A DNA stretch of 5,847 nucleotides. Origin: Blastocatellia bacterium. GTDB taxonomy: Bacteria > Acidobacteriota > Blastocatellia > Pyrinomonadales > Pyrinomonadaceae. Below the pieces are notes generated by a model. That model saw only the letters and a list, made by a program, of their open reading frames with translations. It was not told the DNA's origin and did no database searches. Below, piece by piece: positions 5,719 through 5,847 of the stretch. Positions within the stretch are counted from its first letter, which is position 1; the number at the start of each line of letters is the position of its first letter. The stretch is from contig PSRF01000159.1 in NCBI GenBank assembly GCA_003175865.1, positions 1-5,847 of the forward strand, written 5' to 3'. The translations under genes were made by a program, and so were the position numbers.

Positions 5719-5847
5719 TCATTTCTTAAGGAGCACTCTCAAATCTCTGACATTTGTGCCCGTTGGGCCGGTGACTATAGCGTCGTTGAGCTGTTCGAAG
5801 AAGCTGTACGAATCACTCCGGCGAAGGAACTCGTCTGCGTCCAGGCC
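5719..5847 (-). CDS. Glycerate 2-kinase, MOFRL family, C-terminal end (5' end outside window)
   Basis: The frame is open from the right edge (codon starting at 5847) to TGA 5721-5719 and encodes 42 residues. They include NDSY-like SDSYSFFEQL followed by the strongly conserved TGPTGTNVRDLRVLL and a short KK end. This is the characteristic C-terminus of MOFRL-domain glycerate kinases, sometimes annotated as hydroxypyruvate reductase (GckA/TtuD-like). These enzymes phosphorylate D-glycerate to 2-phosphoglycerate with ATP, linking glyoxylate, serine or tartrate breakdown to glycolysis. Only about a tenth of a usual protein of some 420-450 residues is visible, so the rest of the active site cannot be checked. 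The segment lacks an internal start codon in good context and must be the tail of a larger gene. Repeat element B begins 5 bp after its stop. Confidence 0.85.
   Translation of the reverse strand, partial: GLDADEFLRRSDSYSFFEQLNDAIVTGPTGTNVRDLRVLLKK

Overview
This window reads as ordinary bacterial chromosome: a run of complete housekeeping and metabolic genes, moderate GC, and short intergenic gaps that carry palindromic repeats. The best taxonomic guess is an environmental Gram-negative such as an Acidobacteriota member. That rests only on general resemblance of the type-B carboxylesterase tail and the long ComEC, plus the lipoprotein signal on ModA. It is an inference and not a firm call.

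Layout. On the + strand come the 3' end of a type-B carboxylesterase (2-496), then a small VOC-fold protein (533-955), then after a 168 bp gap a full-length ComEC/Rec2 DNA-uptake channel of 902 residues (1124-3832). On the - strand, reading from the right edge, come the last 42 codons of a MOFRL-type glycerate 2-kinase (5847-5719), an Arg-type cysteine dioxygenase (5484-4915) and a molybdate-type solute-binding lipoprotein ModA (4779-4009). ComEC and ModA converge on a gap (3833-4008) holding a large imperfect hairpin. The cysteine dioxygenase and ModA both appear to start with TTG.

Intergenic structure is the most interesting part. Two REPIN/BIME-like elements, 4799-4908 and 5588-5713, each consist of two roughly 30 bp units in inverted orientation around an unrelated centre. 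All four units share a GTGCG start and a TTTGTTA end. The small stem inside the unit changes sequence between copies but stays paired. Each element begins 5-6 bp after the stop codon of the gene upstream of it on the - strand. A good sigma70-type promoter for the cysteine dioxygenase lies just past the second element (5550-5578).

The genes do not form one pathway. ComEC is the DNA-import channel, cysteine dioxygenase oxidises cysteine to cysteine sulfinate, glycerate kinase feeds glycerate into glycolysis, and ModA binds oxyanions. ModA is an orphan here, with no modB or modC beside it. I see no phage, CRISPR, toxin-antitoxin or defence cluster, and no clearly novel protein system. All proteins belong to recognisable families.
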